DNA of 64,000 nt, taken from positions 39,887,401 through 39,951,400 of the forward strand of contig NC_087249.1 in assembly GCF_037042905.1 (NCBI RefSeq), read 5' to 3'. Each line of letters begins with the position of its first letter. Position 1 is the first letter of the stretch. Of the stretch, positions 1 to 10,824 are shown in pieces. The translations under genes were made by a program, and so were the position numbers. This stretch comes from Lytechinus pictus (Eukaryota > Echinodermata > Echinoidea > Temnopleuroida > Toxopneustidae). A model generated the notes under the pieces. It was given only the letters and a program-made list of their open reading frames with translations, had not been told where the DNA came from and made no database searches.

Positions 1-56
1 GATGAGGAGACCTATATATATATATATATATATAAAATGCTTGATTTATTTACGCC

Positions 57-89
<33 letters not shown>

Positions 90-899
90 GAAATAAGCTA
101 ACACGAAAAAAATACGTTTTGGGGACTGTTAAATAAGAATTCATGAGTGGGATAGGTAACTATCTATTCTATTCTTGTTCGTTTTCTATTATTATTTGTG
201 TGTTGTGTTTATTTTTCTTGAAGCACCAAAAGGTGGACATGTCGATCCGCTAAGATATATTAACGAAGTCACCATTATTATCACAAGCTAACGGATCAAT
301 TAAAATGCGAGCGTGAAACGTGAGCTTCTTTTTTTCTTAATTCAGTCTTAACAATACTTTTTCATCATATTTTAAAGGTGAATCTCATGATTCAAAATGA
401 TAAATGCTTGTCGCACGGGCAGAAATAGCGGGACCAATAGTTATTTTCAATATTCCGAACTGCATTCTGGACGTTGTATAAGCGCCTTTGTATAACAATT
501 AAAAGGGTAGGTCTATTTACCTTACAAATTATGCGAGCGCTGAACTTTTGGACATTTAAACCTCAACAAATGGACATTTTTAAAATATGAACAACATCAT
601 AAATGTCACTTACAAAAATGTTTTTGATATTGATGACAGGACTGTATCTAAATGAAAAATAATGCGAGGGCATTTGCGCTTAAGATTTAAATTTGGGATT
701 TGAAAAGTCCGACAGATTACCTATACTTTTAAAAGAGGAATGACCTCCAGAATTCAAGCGCGAAGCGCCAGTAGATTTATGTTGAAGTTTAGACCTAGAA
801 CAGGGACGTTGAACCTTTATAATCATGAAAAAGATGGTATTTTTATAAATAAAACATGGGAGTCTAATTTTGTTTTAGTGTTAATATTCAGATCTTCAA
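1..899. other. Intergenic, AT-rich, no gene seen
   Basis: The segment begins with two (TA)n runs (about 16-34 and 57-83). No coding region is convincing. Words such as ATGCGAGCG at about 305, 533 and 662 resemble the interior of the foldback element at 13.3-18.3 kb, so 300-800 may hold an old remnant of that family; this is weak, word-level evidence. Confidence 0.4.
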
Positions 900-1412
900 A
901 CTTGACATTTTCCTATCCCCTTCATTATCCCCTCTCCTTCTCCCTTTCCCCATTTTCGTTCTCCCTTCTTTTCTTCTCTCCCTTTCCCTTCCCTTTTTCG
1001 CTTTTCCTTTCCCTTCTTTTCTTTCCTTTCTCCCTCCCCTACTCTTTTCTCGCTCTTTCCATTTTTCTTTCCCTCACCCTTCCCCTCTTCCTTTCTTTTG
1101 TTTTCTTTCTATTTATGGTCTCCTTTTCCCTCTCTCTCCTCTACCTTTCCCCCTCCCCTGATCTGTCTTTTATTGTCTCTCCTTTCCTTTCCCGCCCCCT
1201 CCATTCCCTTTCTCGCTTTTTCCTTTCCCTTCTTTTCTTTCCTTTCTCCCTCCCCTATAGTCTTTTCTCGCTCTTTCCATTTTTCTTTCCCTCTCCCTCC
1301 CCCTCTTCCTTTCCTTTGTTTTCTTTCTATTTTATGGTCTCCTTTTCCCTCTCTCTCCTCTACCTTTCCCCCTCCCTTTTCCTTTCCCTTTCCCTCTCCT
1401 TTTTTGTGCAAA
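900..1412. repeat. CT-rich polypyrimidine minisatellite, about two copies of a 215-219 bp unit
   Basis: About 500 bases are almost purely C/T on the + strand. A unit of about 217 bp is present twice, roughly 980-1196 and 1197-1412. The shared block CTATTTTATGGTCTCC-like recurs with an offset of 219. Long open frames on both strands here come only from the low complexity (Ser/Pro/Phe or Lys/Glu/Gly strings) and are not genes. Mirror-symmetric polypyrimidine DNA of this kind can form triplex (H-DNA). Confidence 0.8.
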
Positions 1413-2781
1413 CATTAACACGAACATCTTGCTTCCTACACACACACACAAACGCCCGCAATCTAACACACGTAATGCGAAACAATCGGGACATTATCAT
1501 TTTGTTCATACATATATATGTATATTTTCTCAATGAACATTTTCATCTATTTAAAGCTTTGAAAATTATCAAACAATGATTCCATAGGCGAAATCTCAAT
1601 GATCATTAGAAAGGTACTTTACCCATTTTCATTTTATGTCATTGTGATTATTCCATACTAAGGCAACATATTTTGGATATAAAAATACGTGAAGGATATG
1701 TTCCTCTTCTGTTTTATACTTTAACAGAAAACATTTTGTTCAACCAAATTATGATTTGTATTTCCAAGTTCCATGTAATATTTTCATTGGAAAATCTCTT
1801 AAAGGTCAAGTGCACCCCAGAAAAAATTGTTTGAATAAATAGAGAACTATACAGTATGTTGATTTTTGGTACAATTTCCTATTATGCGCCGACGACTTGA
1901 ATCGAGAATGTTCGATAGGAAAATTTCGCATTTCGATTGTTGTTTGCGTAATTTCCACCGCAGTACGAAGGATGACTAAGGACGGACCGAGCGAAGTATC
2001 CTGGTTGAGATTTGGAGGTAAGCGATAAAAACACTTTAATAAATAATTTATAATTGCTTTTTCTAATAAACTTGATCATACGATCAAGATTAACATAGTG
2101 GACAAATATTGAGTGGGTAAGATCAAGTAATTTAAGTCCAACATTTAATTCGCGTGCACTCACTTTTTTAACACAGGAATTAATAGCCTTGGTGCTTATC
2201 CAAGTCCTTTGGAAGCGCATAGAGACATTTATTCATAATCGTGATATGCGCTATACAAGAACTGTTTATTATTATTATTATTATTAGAGTGATCTAACAC
2301 AGTTATGTCTGAGATGATCTATGACTCGAACAAAAACAAACATGAAAATATGTATCTGGGACTGGGTCTGGGACTCACAAAGAGCAGAACTTGAGCTAGA
2401 GCATGTAGACTGTAGTACCGGTACCGCATATACCGGCAATCAGTTGTCAAGTGGTGTTCCAGGTTCTTGTTGATTCTCCTTTTCCAGTTTATCCAAGCTT
2501 GTCGTACTAAAAGTAATCGTGAGTGATAAAACTATTAAAAGCTGTGAACAAATTCATCCCTTTCCTCGGTGGTGATCGAGATCAACTTTCCACGTGCATG
2601 AGCGATTGTTTACAATTCTTCGGGTCATGGGGTCAAAACTATGAACCAATCAGCGATTTGACTGTTCTTGACGTTTTGTAAGCCAGTTTAGGCCTAAAAA
2701 GGCGCCGACTCTGGAAAATTTGACAAGCACCCCCCCCCCCCAAAAAAAAAAAAAAAAAACACAAACAAAGCTAAACTAAAC

Positions 2782-2812
<31 letters not shown>

Positions 2813-2815
2813 AGG
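1413..2815. other. Intergenic with small repeat fragments
   Basis: No gene is seen. At 1802-1852 there is one end of the AAAGGTCAAGTCCACCCC family, which is seen more completely at about 26996-27590. At 2238-2285 there is a SINE-type tail (ATGCGCTATACAAG followed by (TTA)n). Homopolymer C and A runs lie at 2729-2810. Confidence 0.5.
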
Positions 2816-3098
2816 ATAATAATAATAGCTGGATTTATAAAGCGCTTTTTACCTGAGGATATGCGCTGCGGGCGCTGCTATTATTACCCCGGCTTTAGCT
2901 CGAGCTACCATCACCGGCACTCAGTGCATTCAAGGAAATAATCCTGCCAGGTACCCATTCACCTTACCTGGGTCGAGTGCAGCACATTGTGGATAAATTT
3001 CTTGCTGAAGGAAAACACGACACGGCTAGGTTTCGAACCCACGACCCTCTGTTTGAAAGGCGAAAGTCAGAACCACTAGACCACGGCGCGCCCAGGAT
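2816..3098 (-). repeat. tRNA-derived SINE
   Basis: Read on the minus strand, the 5' end carries RNA polymerase III promoter words: an A-box-like TGGTCTAGTGG and a B-box GGTTCGAAACC. A tRNA-unrelated body follows (ACTCGACCCAGGTAAGG, GGGGTAATAATAGC, AAAGCGCTTTATAAAT), ending in an (ATT)n tail at about 2816. A relative with the same order of blocks is at 40966-41325. It is a retroposed SINE, not a functional tRNA: there is no intact acceptor stem or cloverleaf. Confidence 0.8.
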
Positions 3099-4285
3099 AA
3101 CGGACCTAAATTTGCCTCCCATGAAAAAAAAATTGACAAACAAAACAAACTTAAAAGGGGGTAGGTAGTCCAAAATGATGGACATAATTCCTAGCAGCTC
3201 ACTGTTTGAAATTTGTAAGTGCAAGAGTGAGAAAAACCTTCCATTATATTTCTTCTCTTTTATCGTTCTCGCCCTTCCTTACATGTTACAAGTATAGACC
3301 TATACTAGTAGGTCCATGCTGTTACTAATAACTGCATGGGCCCGTGTCATAAAGACTTGTCATAAAACGCATATCATTACTCTACTTATAAAAAAAAATC
3401 TAAAATTAATAAACCTAATTTAATTTATTTGATTTTATAATTGTTTTTTTATTATTATTACAATTATCACATATTAATTCTTTTTATTAATTTTAACTTC
3501 AAATGTAGGTCTATAGGCCCTAGTGTATGTTGGGACCCTGCCTACAAGCACTTTGCTTAATAATGGTAGTATCCCTCCATTTTTAAATAATATGTACTTT
3601 ATTTCATGTCATATTTTTATGTATGCTGATTTTTGAAAATGGTAAATAAATTGAAATTGAATTGAAATATTGTGATTATATGACCGAAATAATACAAACA
3701 TGCAAAGCAGGACTTTTATATTCAATGAGGTGATTCAATCTATACTTGTTTATCTCTCATTTTGTAGGTACATTAATTTTGTACCCGTACGTTTATACCA
3801 GTGAATTTATCTAATTCAAAAAAATATAAGAATGATGAGAACATATTACATCACATGAAGTTGGAGAGGTAATTCACGTCGAGTGCCGGCATATAGAGAT
3901 ACATGTATATTACGAGTATACTTATACATATATAATTATGATCGTGGGAGATATCTAGATTGTCTTTTCTTTATTTAAGTCGTTTACAGTTATTTGATAA
4001 TAATATATAATATAATGTATGCATAAATACAACGAAAATGGAGAACCATCTGACGAAATCAATTTGAAGCTTTGAAAGGAAAAAAAACAGCACGGCATGT
4101 AATTTACATTCTCAATATAAATGAAGTAGACTCTCGATGGACATGCCGTAGTAATATGAAAACAAAGGAGTCTTGAAATAAGAATATCACGTAAACACTG
4201 TTGTTGCAACGCGACGGTAAACAATGGATGACCGGTGTCGGCTGATCAAACACTGGAAGTGAATGGAATATTAATATTTTCAACC
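3099..4285. other. Intergenic; retroelement 3' tail and upstream region of the death-domain gene
   Basis: At about 3560-3668 the + strand ends in AAATAAATTGAAATTGAATTG, the kind of tail seen on CR1-like LINEs (compare 33855-33890). No coding region is visible. The last 80-100 bases before 4286 should hold the 5' UTR and promoter of the death-domain gene, but no TATA box or initiator was identified with confidence. Confidence 0.4.
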
Positions 4286-5001
4286 ATGGCGACGAATGTA
4301 ACTTCGTATTATGATCCTGACGGTAAGCTTATGCCATATTAATTCGACTGAAACAAAATTTCACCCTTAAATTCTGATGGTAGATCTAAAAAAAAAAAAA
4401 AAAAGGTTGGCGAATATATATAGAGAATTGGCTAGCTCCTGCCTCGCGACAGGTGCAATAGAGCTCACTCCCCGCCCTCCCTATTACCCCTGCATTCAGT
4501 GTGCATGTGCGTTGCTCGACGTTCAACAGACGAAGGGAACATTAATAACGCACAAGCTATGAATGCATTATTTTGCTCTAAAAATAACACAAGTTCGCTC
4601 TTCGTGAACAGCCATATTGATTTGTTGAATTAATGACGATTTATTCTCATGATTGAAGCCTAAATACCGATGATTTACTCACTACCGTACCTACGGGGGG
4701 GGGCAGAGGGGGCCGATTGCCCCCCTGACGAGTCACAACCCATGCAAGGCCCCCCCCCCCCCCTGACGAGTCTTGAAGACCTTTTTTTTTTGCTTGTCAA
4801 ATTTTTTTCTTTCAGGTACGAAGTCCTTTATTTGTGGTTGAAGATTTTTTTTTTTTTTTTTTTTTGCTTGTCAAATATTTTGGCGGACGAGATCCTTAAT
4901 TTGTGGTTGAAGACTTTTTTTTTTTGCTTGTCAAATTTTTTGGCGGACGAATTTGCCCCCCCCCCCTGTGGAAAATCCTAGGTACGCCACTGTATATACT
5001 G

Positions 5002-5053
<52 letters not shown>

Positions 5054-5795
5054 GGTTCAAACAAAGAAAAGTATAAAAACTCCGTGGACAAAGCCCTATG
5101 GGCGAAAATTCGTTAAAATATTATTGTCCACAGAGTTTTTATACTTTTCTTTGTTTGAACCTACTTATAATCTCCGAGCAGATCATTTGACTTTATATAT
5201 ATATATATATATATTATTCAATAACTTCGACCTGCATATTTTGTTTTCACATCTGAATTGGATCATGCTTTATACCATACTATATTTGCATCATTAATAT
5301 TATTCTGCATTTTACAGTAGTATTCATTCTAAATATTCCAAGAAGGCAGCTGTGAGTGCGTGCCTCCTTCATTTTTTTTTATAATAAACAGGGTGAAAAG
5401 AGGACAAAAATGAGAAAATGATAATAAAAGATGAATATTTGAAAGATGAATACTGATTTTAACTTGAAATCGAAATTATATGCATAAAATTCATGCCTTG
5501 GTTGTATTTTTCAGGTATCCTGAGTAATCGTAAGTTGATCACCCTGTCGACTCTGATCGGTGACCGTTACCCTTTGCTTGGTCAGCGGCTTGGACTGTCC
5601 AGGACACAGCTAGACCAGGTCAGAGAGTCTGGAAACCTGCAGCATCAGGTCTTTAAGATGCTTGAAATGTGGAGGGAAACATACAGGGAGAACGCCACCC
5701 TAGGAGCTCTCAAGGACATCGTCAAAGACTTGGGTTGGATCTCGGTCTACACGCAGATCGTAAACACTCCGGACAATTTCTACGTTGTTTCGTAA
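4286..5795 (+). CDS. Small stand-alone death-domain protein, two exons
   Basis: Join of exon 1 (4286-4322) and exon 2 (5515-5795), 105 residues. Exon 1 opens with ATG in a good context (CAACCATGG), encodes MATNVTSYYDPD and ends G|GTAAGC at phase 1. Exon 2 follows a TTTTTCAG acceptor, and the split codon rebuilds a Gly. Residues from about 16 to 93 form a death-domain fold pattern. They contain LIGDRYPLLGQRLGLS (helix 1-2), a middle amphipathic helix, the typical Trp-containing helix MLEMWRE, and LGALKDIVKDLGW at the end. Nothing else is fused to it: no TM, kinase, CARD or TIR. Death domains are homotypic adaptors in cytoplasmic apoptosis and innate immune complexes, so an adaptor or decoy role is an inference. 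A hAT-like element and a hairpin lie in its intron. The next exon of a longer isoform cannot be excluded, but the frame ends in a clear TAA. Confidence 0.75.
4680..4992 (-). mobile_element. hAT-like non-autonomous element (family A, copy 1) in the death-domain gene intron
   Basis: The ends are CACTACCGTACCTACGG and CCTAGGTACGCCACTG, imperfect inverted repeats. The minus-strand start CAGTGGCGTACCTAGG is of hAT style. The flanks GATTTACT and TATATACT agree at 6 of 8 positions, consistent with a decayed 8-bp target duplication. The inside is a low-complexity tandem of CCCCCTGACGAGTC, TTTTTGCTTGTCAAAT and TTGTGGTTGAAGA blocks with long C and T runs. A second copy in the opposite orientation lies at 8049-8377. 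There is no transposase. Confidence 0.7.
5053..5162. repeat. Near-perfect 110-bp hairpin between TA repeats
   Basis: The left arm AGGTTCAAACAAAGAAAAGT... (5053-5090) and right arm (5125-5162) are inverted copies of about 38 bp with a single mismatch, separated by about 34 bases. Both sides are (TA)n tracts, at about 5013-5052 and 5194-5213. It lies in the intron of the death-domain gene. It could be a minimal MITE inserted in TA repeats or a source of hairpin RNA. Confidence 0.75.
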
Positions 5796-6824
5796 GGGCC
5801 CGGAGGGTGAGACTTTTTAGTAGCTAGGCCAGCCAACTTGTAGGATCATTTAACAGTTGTCATTGTCATTGGAAACCTGGGATCAGTGGAATTTAGAGAA
5901 GCTGACAGACCTGAGGAATATCATCAGGTGAGGGACTTTGGGGAATATCAGTCAACACCTGCACGGATTCAAGATGTAACAAGACCTTTGTTTTCATAAA
6001 TAATTAAAGATGCAATTCAATCGTAAACTCGGTGCAGAAATGTATATCTATTTCATCGGTGTGCTGGAAATCTGGGAGAGAACTTAGTTTCAGCCACAGG
6101 AGTTTGCACTGATGGCTAGCTAAGCACCTTCAAGATCTGATTATGTGGAAGTTCACCATGGACTTAATTGGTTTGGATTTTTCCGTCAACACCTGCCTGA
6201 ACAAGGGATAAACAATTAAGACAACCTTTTATTCATAAATGAATATACAGTGCAACCCCATAAGTTTGGTTTGAAGATTATAAACTTTGATCCAACAACA
6301 GCATTAGCTGATAAGACCTTTTCCATCAAAATGAGGAATATTTTTCCATAGAACTGCATGGGATCTTTGACCATCGGGGTGTGCAGCGCTAGTATTATGA
6401 GCATACCAATAATATCTATTCTATATCAAACAACTTGGATAGGATATTCAATAGTCTGGAAGACAACTTCTAGTTATATTTCATTAAAAATTGTCAACCA
6501 AGACAACCAATGATGTTTTATAAAAACTCTACAAAAGATTAAGTAAAGATTTACCGAATATTGGGTAATAGCTTAGGGAACATGGATGTTTTGGGGTCAG
6601 ATTTATCCCATATCATGATTATGTTCTGAGGTAAATTTCAACATCATCATATAAAATTCTTACAAAGTATTCATACCAATTTACACAACAAACATGGATG
6701 TTCTCTTTCTACCCCATTAGGTAAACTTATGAGGGGGTATAAGGCCTATATATCATATGGATCTTTGACTGCATACAGTTGGAATCCTAATGTTGTGATC
6801 ATGTGATCATGTTTTTAAAGAATA
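5796..6824. other. 3' UTR of the death-domain gene and AT-rich intergenic DNA
   Basis: The first part should be 3' UTR. An ATTAAA-type poly(A) signal candidate follows TTCATAAATA at about 5994-6008. A diverged copy of this stretch (GTCAACACCTGC ... TTCATAAAT) recurs at 6184-6243. No coding region is seen. Confidence 0.4.
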
Positions 6825-7060
6825 TTAGTCCACCCCAACAAAAAGCTGATTTAAATAAAAATAGAGAAGAGTCCAGTATACCTTATGCTGAAATTTCTTC
6901 AAAATCGGATATTCACATACATAATTGCTTATTAAAAAAAAAACAGTTATATTCACTACAACAATTATTAATTATGCAAATGAGAGAGGTGATGATGTCA
7001 CTCTCTCGCTGTGAGTGACATCATTAATTTGAGATGGTCTAATATTCTAATGTAGAGACC
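6825..7060. repeat. Fragment of the GTCCACCCC TIR family
   Basis: It begins AGTCCACCCCAACAAAAAGC and continues through TTCTTCAAAATCGGATAT and ATGCAAATGAG to paired GATGTCACTCTC / GAGTGACATC sequences. This is the order seen in the fuller copy at about 26996-27590. It is a truncated non-autonomous element. Confidence 0.55.
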
Positions 7061-8048
7061 GTTCAATCTTAATTTTTAATCCTTTGAGTCTTTAAAATAG
7101 ACAGAAAGAAGCGAAGTTATTTTTGATTTGGTTAGAATCACGACCAAAATAAATATAGAAATGTGAATAATAATTTTGAATTCAAATGCATGTGAAATGG
7201 GCTCAGAACACAATTTTATTTCACAGTATCGGCCTAAGCTTTGGAATGTTTGCATATTCAATTTAGTATTAAAATAAGAAATTTCATAAAGAGCAGAATC
7301 TCATAATAGTTAAAAATTACTATATTCGCCATCAACTTTGTATTTTTTTCCTGATATATGTATTATTTATGCTTGTTAATGTCACTTTTGTATGCTATAT
7401 TATATATTTTACCTGTTTAAATAATTTTAAAGACGAAATATATAAAATTAATAACTGAATTCATGTCCAGCACTTTTATCTATTTTGTGTCCGTTTATTT
7501 TTTGTTCATTGGGGACCAATTTTTTTTTAAATGTTTTAATGTCGTAGAAACCCATTGACATGACGTATCAGAGGCAACGAAGATATTTATTATATGCATT
7601 TGTATTACTTGGTTATGGCATCAGTACAAGACACGAATGAGATATTAGGAAGTTCTTAGCAAAATATACTCACTTGCGATACCATATCCATATTATAAAA
7701 CTGTTAAGAGTAAAACAAGTTAATTTTCGACAAATAATTGATTTTAATTATCTACTTCACTATTCATTTTTCTTTTGTTGCTTATTTTGAAAGCCTTATA
7801 TTTGTACTTGAGTTATGTTTGTTAACGGAATTTACACAGGAAAAAGGGAGCAAATTAAATGCTCCGATATAGTGTTTAAATTCAGCCAACAGGATATCAA
7901 ACACTCTCCCATTGGCATTACAACATTGTCTTTCCTTATCATGCTCTAATTTTACCTCTCTTTACTTTATGATTCAAAGTTACAGTGTGCCCCTTTTAAA
8001 AAAAAAACACGGAAAACATACTTGTTGATGGTCTAAACACTGTAGCAC
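7061..8048. other. Intergenic AT-rich DNA
   Basis: I see no gene, repeat array or recognisable element; only short chance frames. Confidence 0.4.
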
Positions 8049-8169
8049 CAGTGGCGTACCTAGGATTTTCCACAGGGGGGCGAAACTGTCCGCCAAAAAA
8101 TTTGACAAGAAAAAAAAAAAAAAGTCTTCAATCACAAATAAAGGATTTCGTACCAGAAAAAAAATGACA

Positions 8170-8206
<37 letters not shown>

Positions 8207-8377
8207 TTCAAGCTCGTCAGGGGGGGGCAATATAGGTCTTCAAGCTCGTCAGGGGGGGCAAAAAAAGGTCTTTCAAGGTCGTCAGGGGGGCAGGTATACG
8301 TCCTTTGCATGGGTTGTGGCTCGTCAGGGGGGAGCAGAGTGCCCCCCTGCCCCCCCCCCCCCGTAGGTACGCTAGTG
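8049..8377 (+). mobile_element. hAT-like non-autonomous element (family A, copy 2)
   Basis: It starts CAGTGGCGTACCTAGG and ends CCGTAGGTACGCTAGTG. The flanks TGTAGCAC and TGTAGCTA agree at 6 of 8 positions, as for a slightly decayed 8-bp duplication. Internal blocks match the copy at 4680-4992 in reverse order: GTCCGCCAAAAAATTTGACAAG, AAGCTCGTCAGGGGGG and long A runs. There is no coding capacity. Confidence 0.7.
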
Positions 8378-8390
8378 TGTAGCTAACACT

Positions 8391-8543
8391 GGCCAGTTTC
8401 ATAAAAACTTGTTATAACAAATTTACAGTGACAGTTAAAAGCTATACTGGAGTCCTTCAATCTGATTGGCTGATAGTGAATTTGCTATATAAACCCGGGA
8501 TATAAACTGTGCAATGTTACAAGACTTTATGAAACGGGACACT
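8391..8543. mobile_element. TTTCATAAA-ended palindromic MITE (copy 1)
   Basis: It runs from GGCCAGTTTCATAAA to TTTATGAAACGGGAC, with the conserved centre ACAGTTAAAAGCTA and TTCAATCTGATTGGCTGATA. Relatives in this window lie at 25572-25718, 40562-40707 and 62788-62920, with more diverged pieces at 46013-46105, 51803-51912 and 51938-52024. There is no transposase. Confidence 0.75.
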
Positions 8544-8639
8544 GGTGATCCCCCCCCCCTCCAAGCCTTTATTTTTATGACACTCTAAGCGAAGGTGAGG
8601 TCAGGCAGGGATCGTCTTAAAAAGTGTCGCTCTAGATTC

Positions 8640-8806
8640 AAATCTATTGTAACCCAAATTGAGATTGATCTTATAGGTTCTTTTTGTAGTTATGAGATAA
8701 TAATTATTCTACATGTACGTCGACCGCAAATCGAGGTTGATTTTTATGAGATAGTATTGTACATGAGTATGTCGACCGAAAGTCGAGGTTGATTTTAATT
8801 TAATGT
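8640..8806. repeat. Short tandem repeat, unit about 60-65 bp
   Basis: The block GTCGACCGnAAnTCGAGGTTGATTTT recurs at about 8718 and 8774, with a more diverged unit (CCAAATTGAGATTGAT) at about 8652. It is followed by a G run at 8839-8850. Confidence 0.5.
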
Positions 8807-9248
8807 AATTCTTTGTAAGACGGTGGAGGAACCGCGCGGGGGGGGGGGGGACTCGCCGCTGTGCCATGGGCTTCAACCCCCACACTTTTCCCATAACCAT
8901 GCATGTAAAAAAACGTAACAATTACCATCTGATTGTGATTTTTTTGCATTGTTAGAAATCAAGCTGCGTTTGATTACAGTTCTTTTTTAAATTGGACTTT
9001 GTTGACCAAATTATAATAAACAAAGATTTATTATGAAACGAACAGAAGGTTTTAAAGGCCTATATATTTTCCTTTTGATTTTTTTTCTAGCTTATCTATA
9101 CGTAGGCCCTATACCTGCAGTAGGCTTATATAAATGGGAATTAGGCCTACACTTTTGTTCAAAGTCAGACTCCAACATTTTGCCTTTTAAGCGAATCAAA
9201 CCATTAATTGGCACTGATAGATTGGGGTTTTTTTAAGGACACATTGTA

Positions 9249-10070
9249 CAGTGCGTCCCAGAAAAAACGAAACCGAGATTTAGCGATGATTTATTATCAT
9301 AATTTAATCACAAATACAATAGACAAATGACCTACCAATGTAAACCATAGTATCTCCTCTTTCATCTGATATTACTTAGATTATTCCTCATTCACGCATG
9401 AGTGAGCAAAAACAATTTGAAGAAAGGATACCAAAAACTCATTTGGCGGGGGGTATCTGAATTTTAAAAAGAAAATCACATGCCTAAAAAGTTCAATATC
9501 TGCTCTTTAATTTGATACCTTAATCACAAAAAATGGTCAAGAAGTAAAAAGTTACGTTCCCTCGAATAATGCTTGTATTTTCATAATTTCATTAAATAAA
9601 CGTGTTTTCACCGGTTTCCCACAGAAGCTATCGCATGGTTAACAAAAGACTTCATGCATGGCTGATCGTCAACAAAACGGAGTGTCGAGTGAGTTTGAAC
9701 GCTAGCCTGTAAAACCTCTTCATTATATGAAATTATTGAAATTCAAGCCTTATTTCAAATAACCAGAACTTTCCTATTTCTTTACCATTTGCTGTAATTG
9801 AGGTATCAAATTAAAAAGCAGATATTGAACTTTTTTAGAAATGTGGTGTTTTTTTTTAAACCCAGATACAGCCCGCCAAAAGACTTTTTTGTATCCCCTC
9901 TTCAAATTGTTTTTGCTCACTCATGCGTGAATGAGAAATAATCTAAGTAATTTCAGATGAAAGAGGAGATTCTAAGCTTTACAATGGTAGGTCATTTGTC
10001 TATTGTATTTGTGACTAAGTTATGATAAATCATCGCTAAATCTCGATGTCGTTTTTTCTGGGACGCACTG
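9249..10070. mobile_element. mariner-like non-autonomous element with long inverted arms
   Basis: Both ends carry the inverted terminal word CAGTGCGTCCCAGAAAAAAC, flanked by TA on each side (9247-9248 and 10071-10072), the target choice of Tc1/mariner elements. Inverted similarity continues inward for about 350 bp per arm: ATTTAGCGATGATTTAT, CTCATTCACGCATGAGTGAG, CAATATCTGCTnTTTAATTTG and their complements. A unique centre lies at about 9600-9720. There is no open frame for a transposase. Confidence 0.85.
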
Positions 10071-10438
10071 TATAGTCCTATAATGATGACTTGTGATTAT
10101 GTTAATTTCCCGCTTCATTATTAGTCATCAACCTTGATGACTTGATGAACCATATTATAGTTTAATTGTTTCGATTTCGCATATTTCATACGGCGTATCC
10201 AGTAAATGGCTAGCTGACCCTGTGTAAACACCAAAGTTCTCCCCCCCCCCCCCCTTACAAAAAAAAACCGTAATGGTAAGTGAATATTGTTTTTTTTTTT
10301 CAAACCGTGATGAGGTTTAACATTTGCTACAAGACGAAAATGAAAAAAAAGTTTTAGCGCCTATACATGTCTTTATGATACTCCTTTTTCCCCTTTCTCT
10401 TCATTTTCTTCTTCTTTTCTCCTCTTTTTGGTCCACAG

Positions 10439-10740
10439 GTGGGTGTTTTATAAAGCTGTTCGTAAGTTAAGAGCGACTTTAAGAACTGGTGAACCATTCT
10501 TACGCGCTAAATAATCACCAATGAACATTTAATGGTGAATATCATTTAATAATAATAATAATATAGGGTATTTATATTGCGCACATATCCACCTTGTTAG
10601 TATAGGTGCTCAAGGCGCTCCTATATTACCCGGCTAAGCTATAGGCGTTCATAGCGCACACACAAATACCACAAGAAAGGATCACCAGTCGTTCTTAAAG
10701 TCGCTCTTAACTTACGATCAGCTTTATGAAACGGCCCCCC
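10439..10740. mobile_element. Palindromic MITE (GGGTGTTTTATAAAGC family, copy 1) with an inserted SINE-like piece
   Basis: The arms are GTGTTTTATAAAGCTGTTCG with AAGTTAAGAGCGACTTTAAG, and the complementary CTTAAAGTCGCTCTTAACTT with CAGCTTTATGAAACG. A piece at about 10546-10668 interrupts the centre. It starts with (TAA)n and includes ATTTATATTGCGCACATAT and CAAGGCGCTCCTATATTACC, like the 3' part of the local SINEs. The uninterrupted copy at 23338-23516 shows the empty form. Confidence 0.75.
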
Positions 10741-10824
10741 TGTGTCACCCTGGTCGGTTTGAAGGCCAAATCCACCCCAGCAAAGTCGGAAGTAAAATCA
10801 GAAAGAATTAACATCCGACTTTGC

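Noticed and set aside
740-1579. A 279-codon + frame
   Set aside because: It is produced by the CT-rich minisatellite; the residues are almost only Ser, Phe, Pro and Leu, and the other frames and strand are open too.
2990-3098. Possible tRNA gene on the minus strand (A-box and B-box words)
   Set aside because: There is no complete cloverleaf and the sequence continues into a SINE body with an (ATT)n tail; the same applies at 41230-41325.
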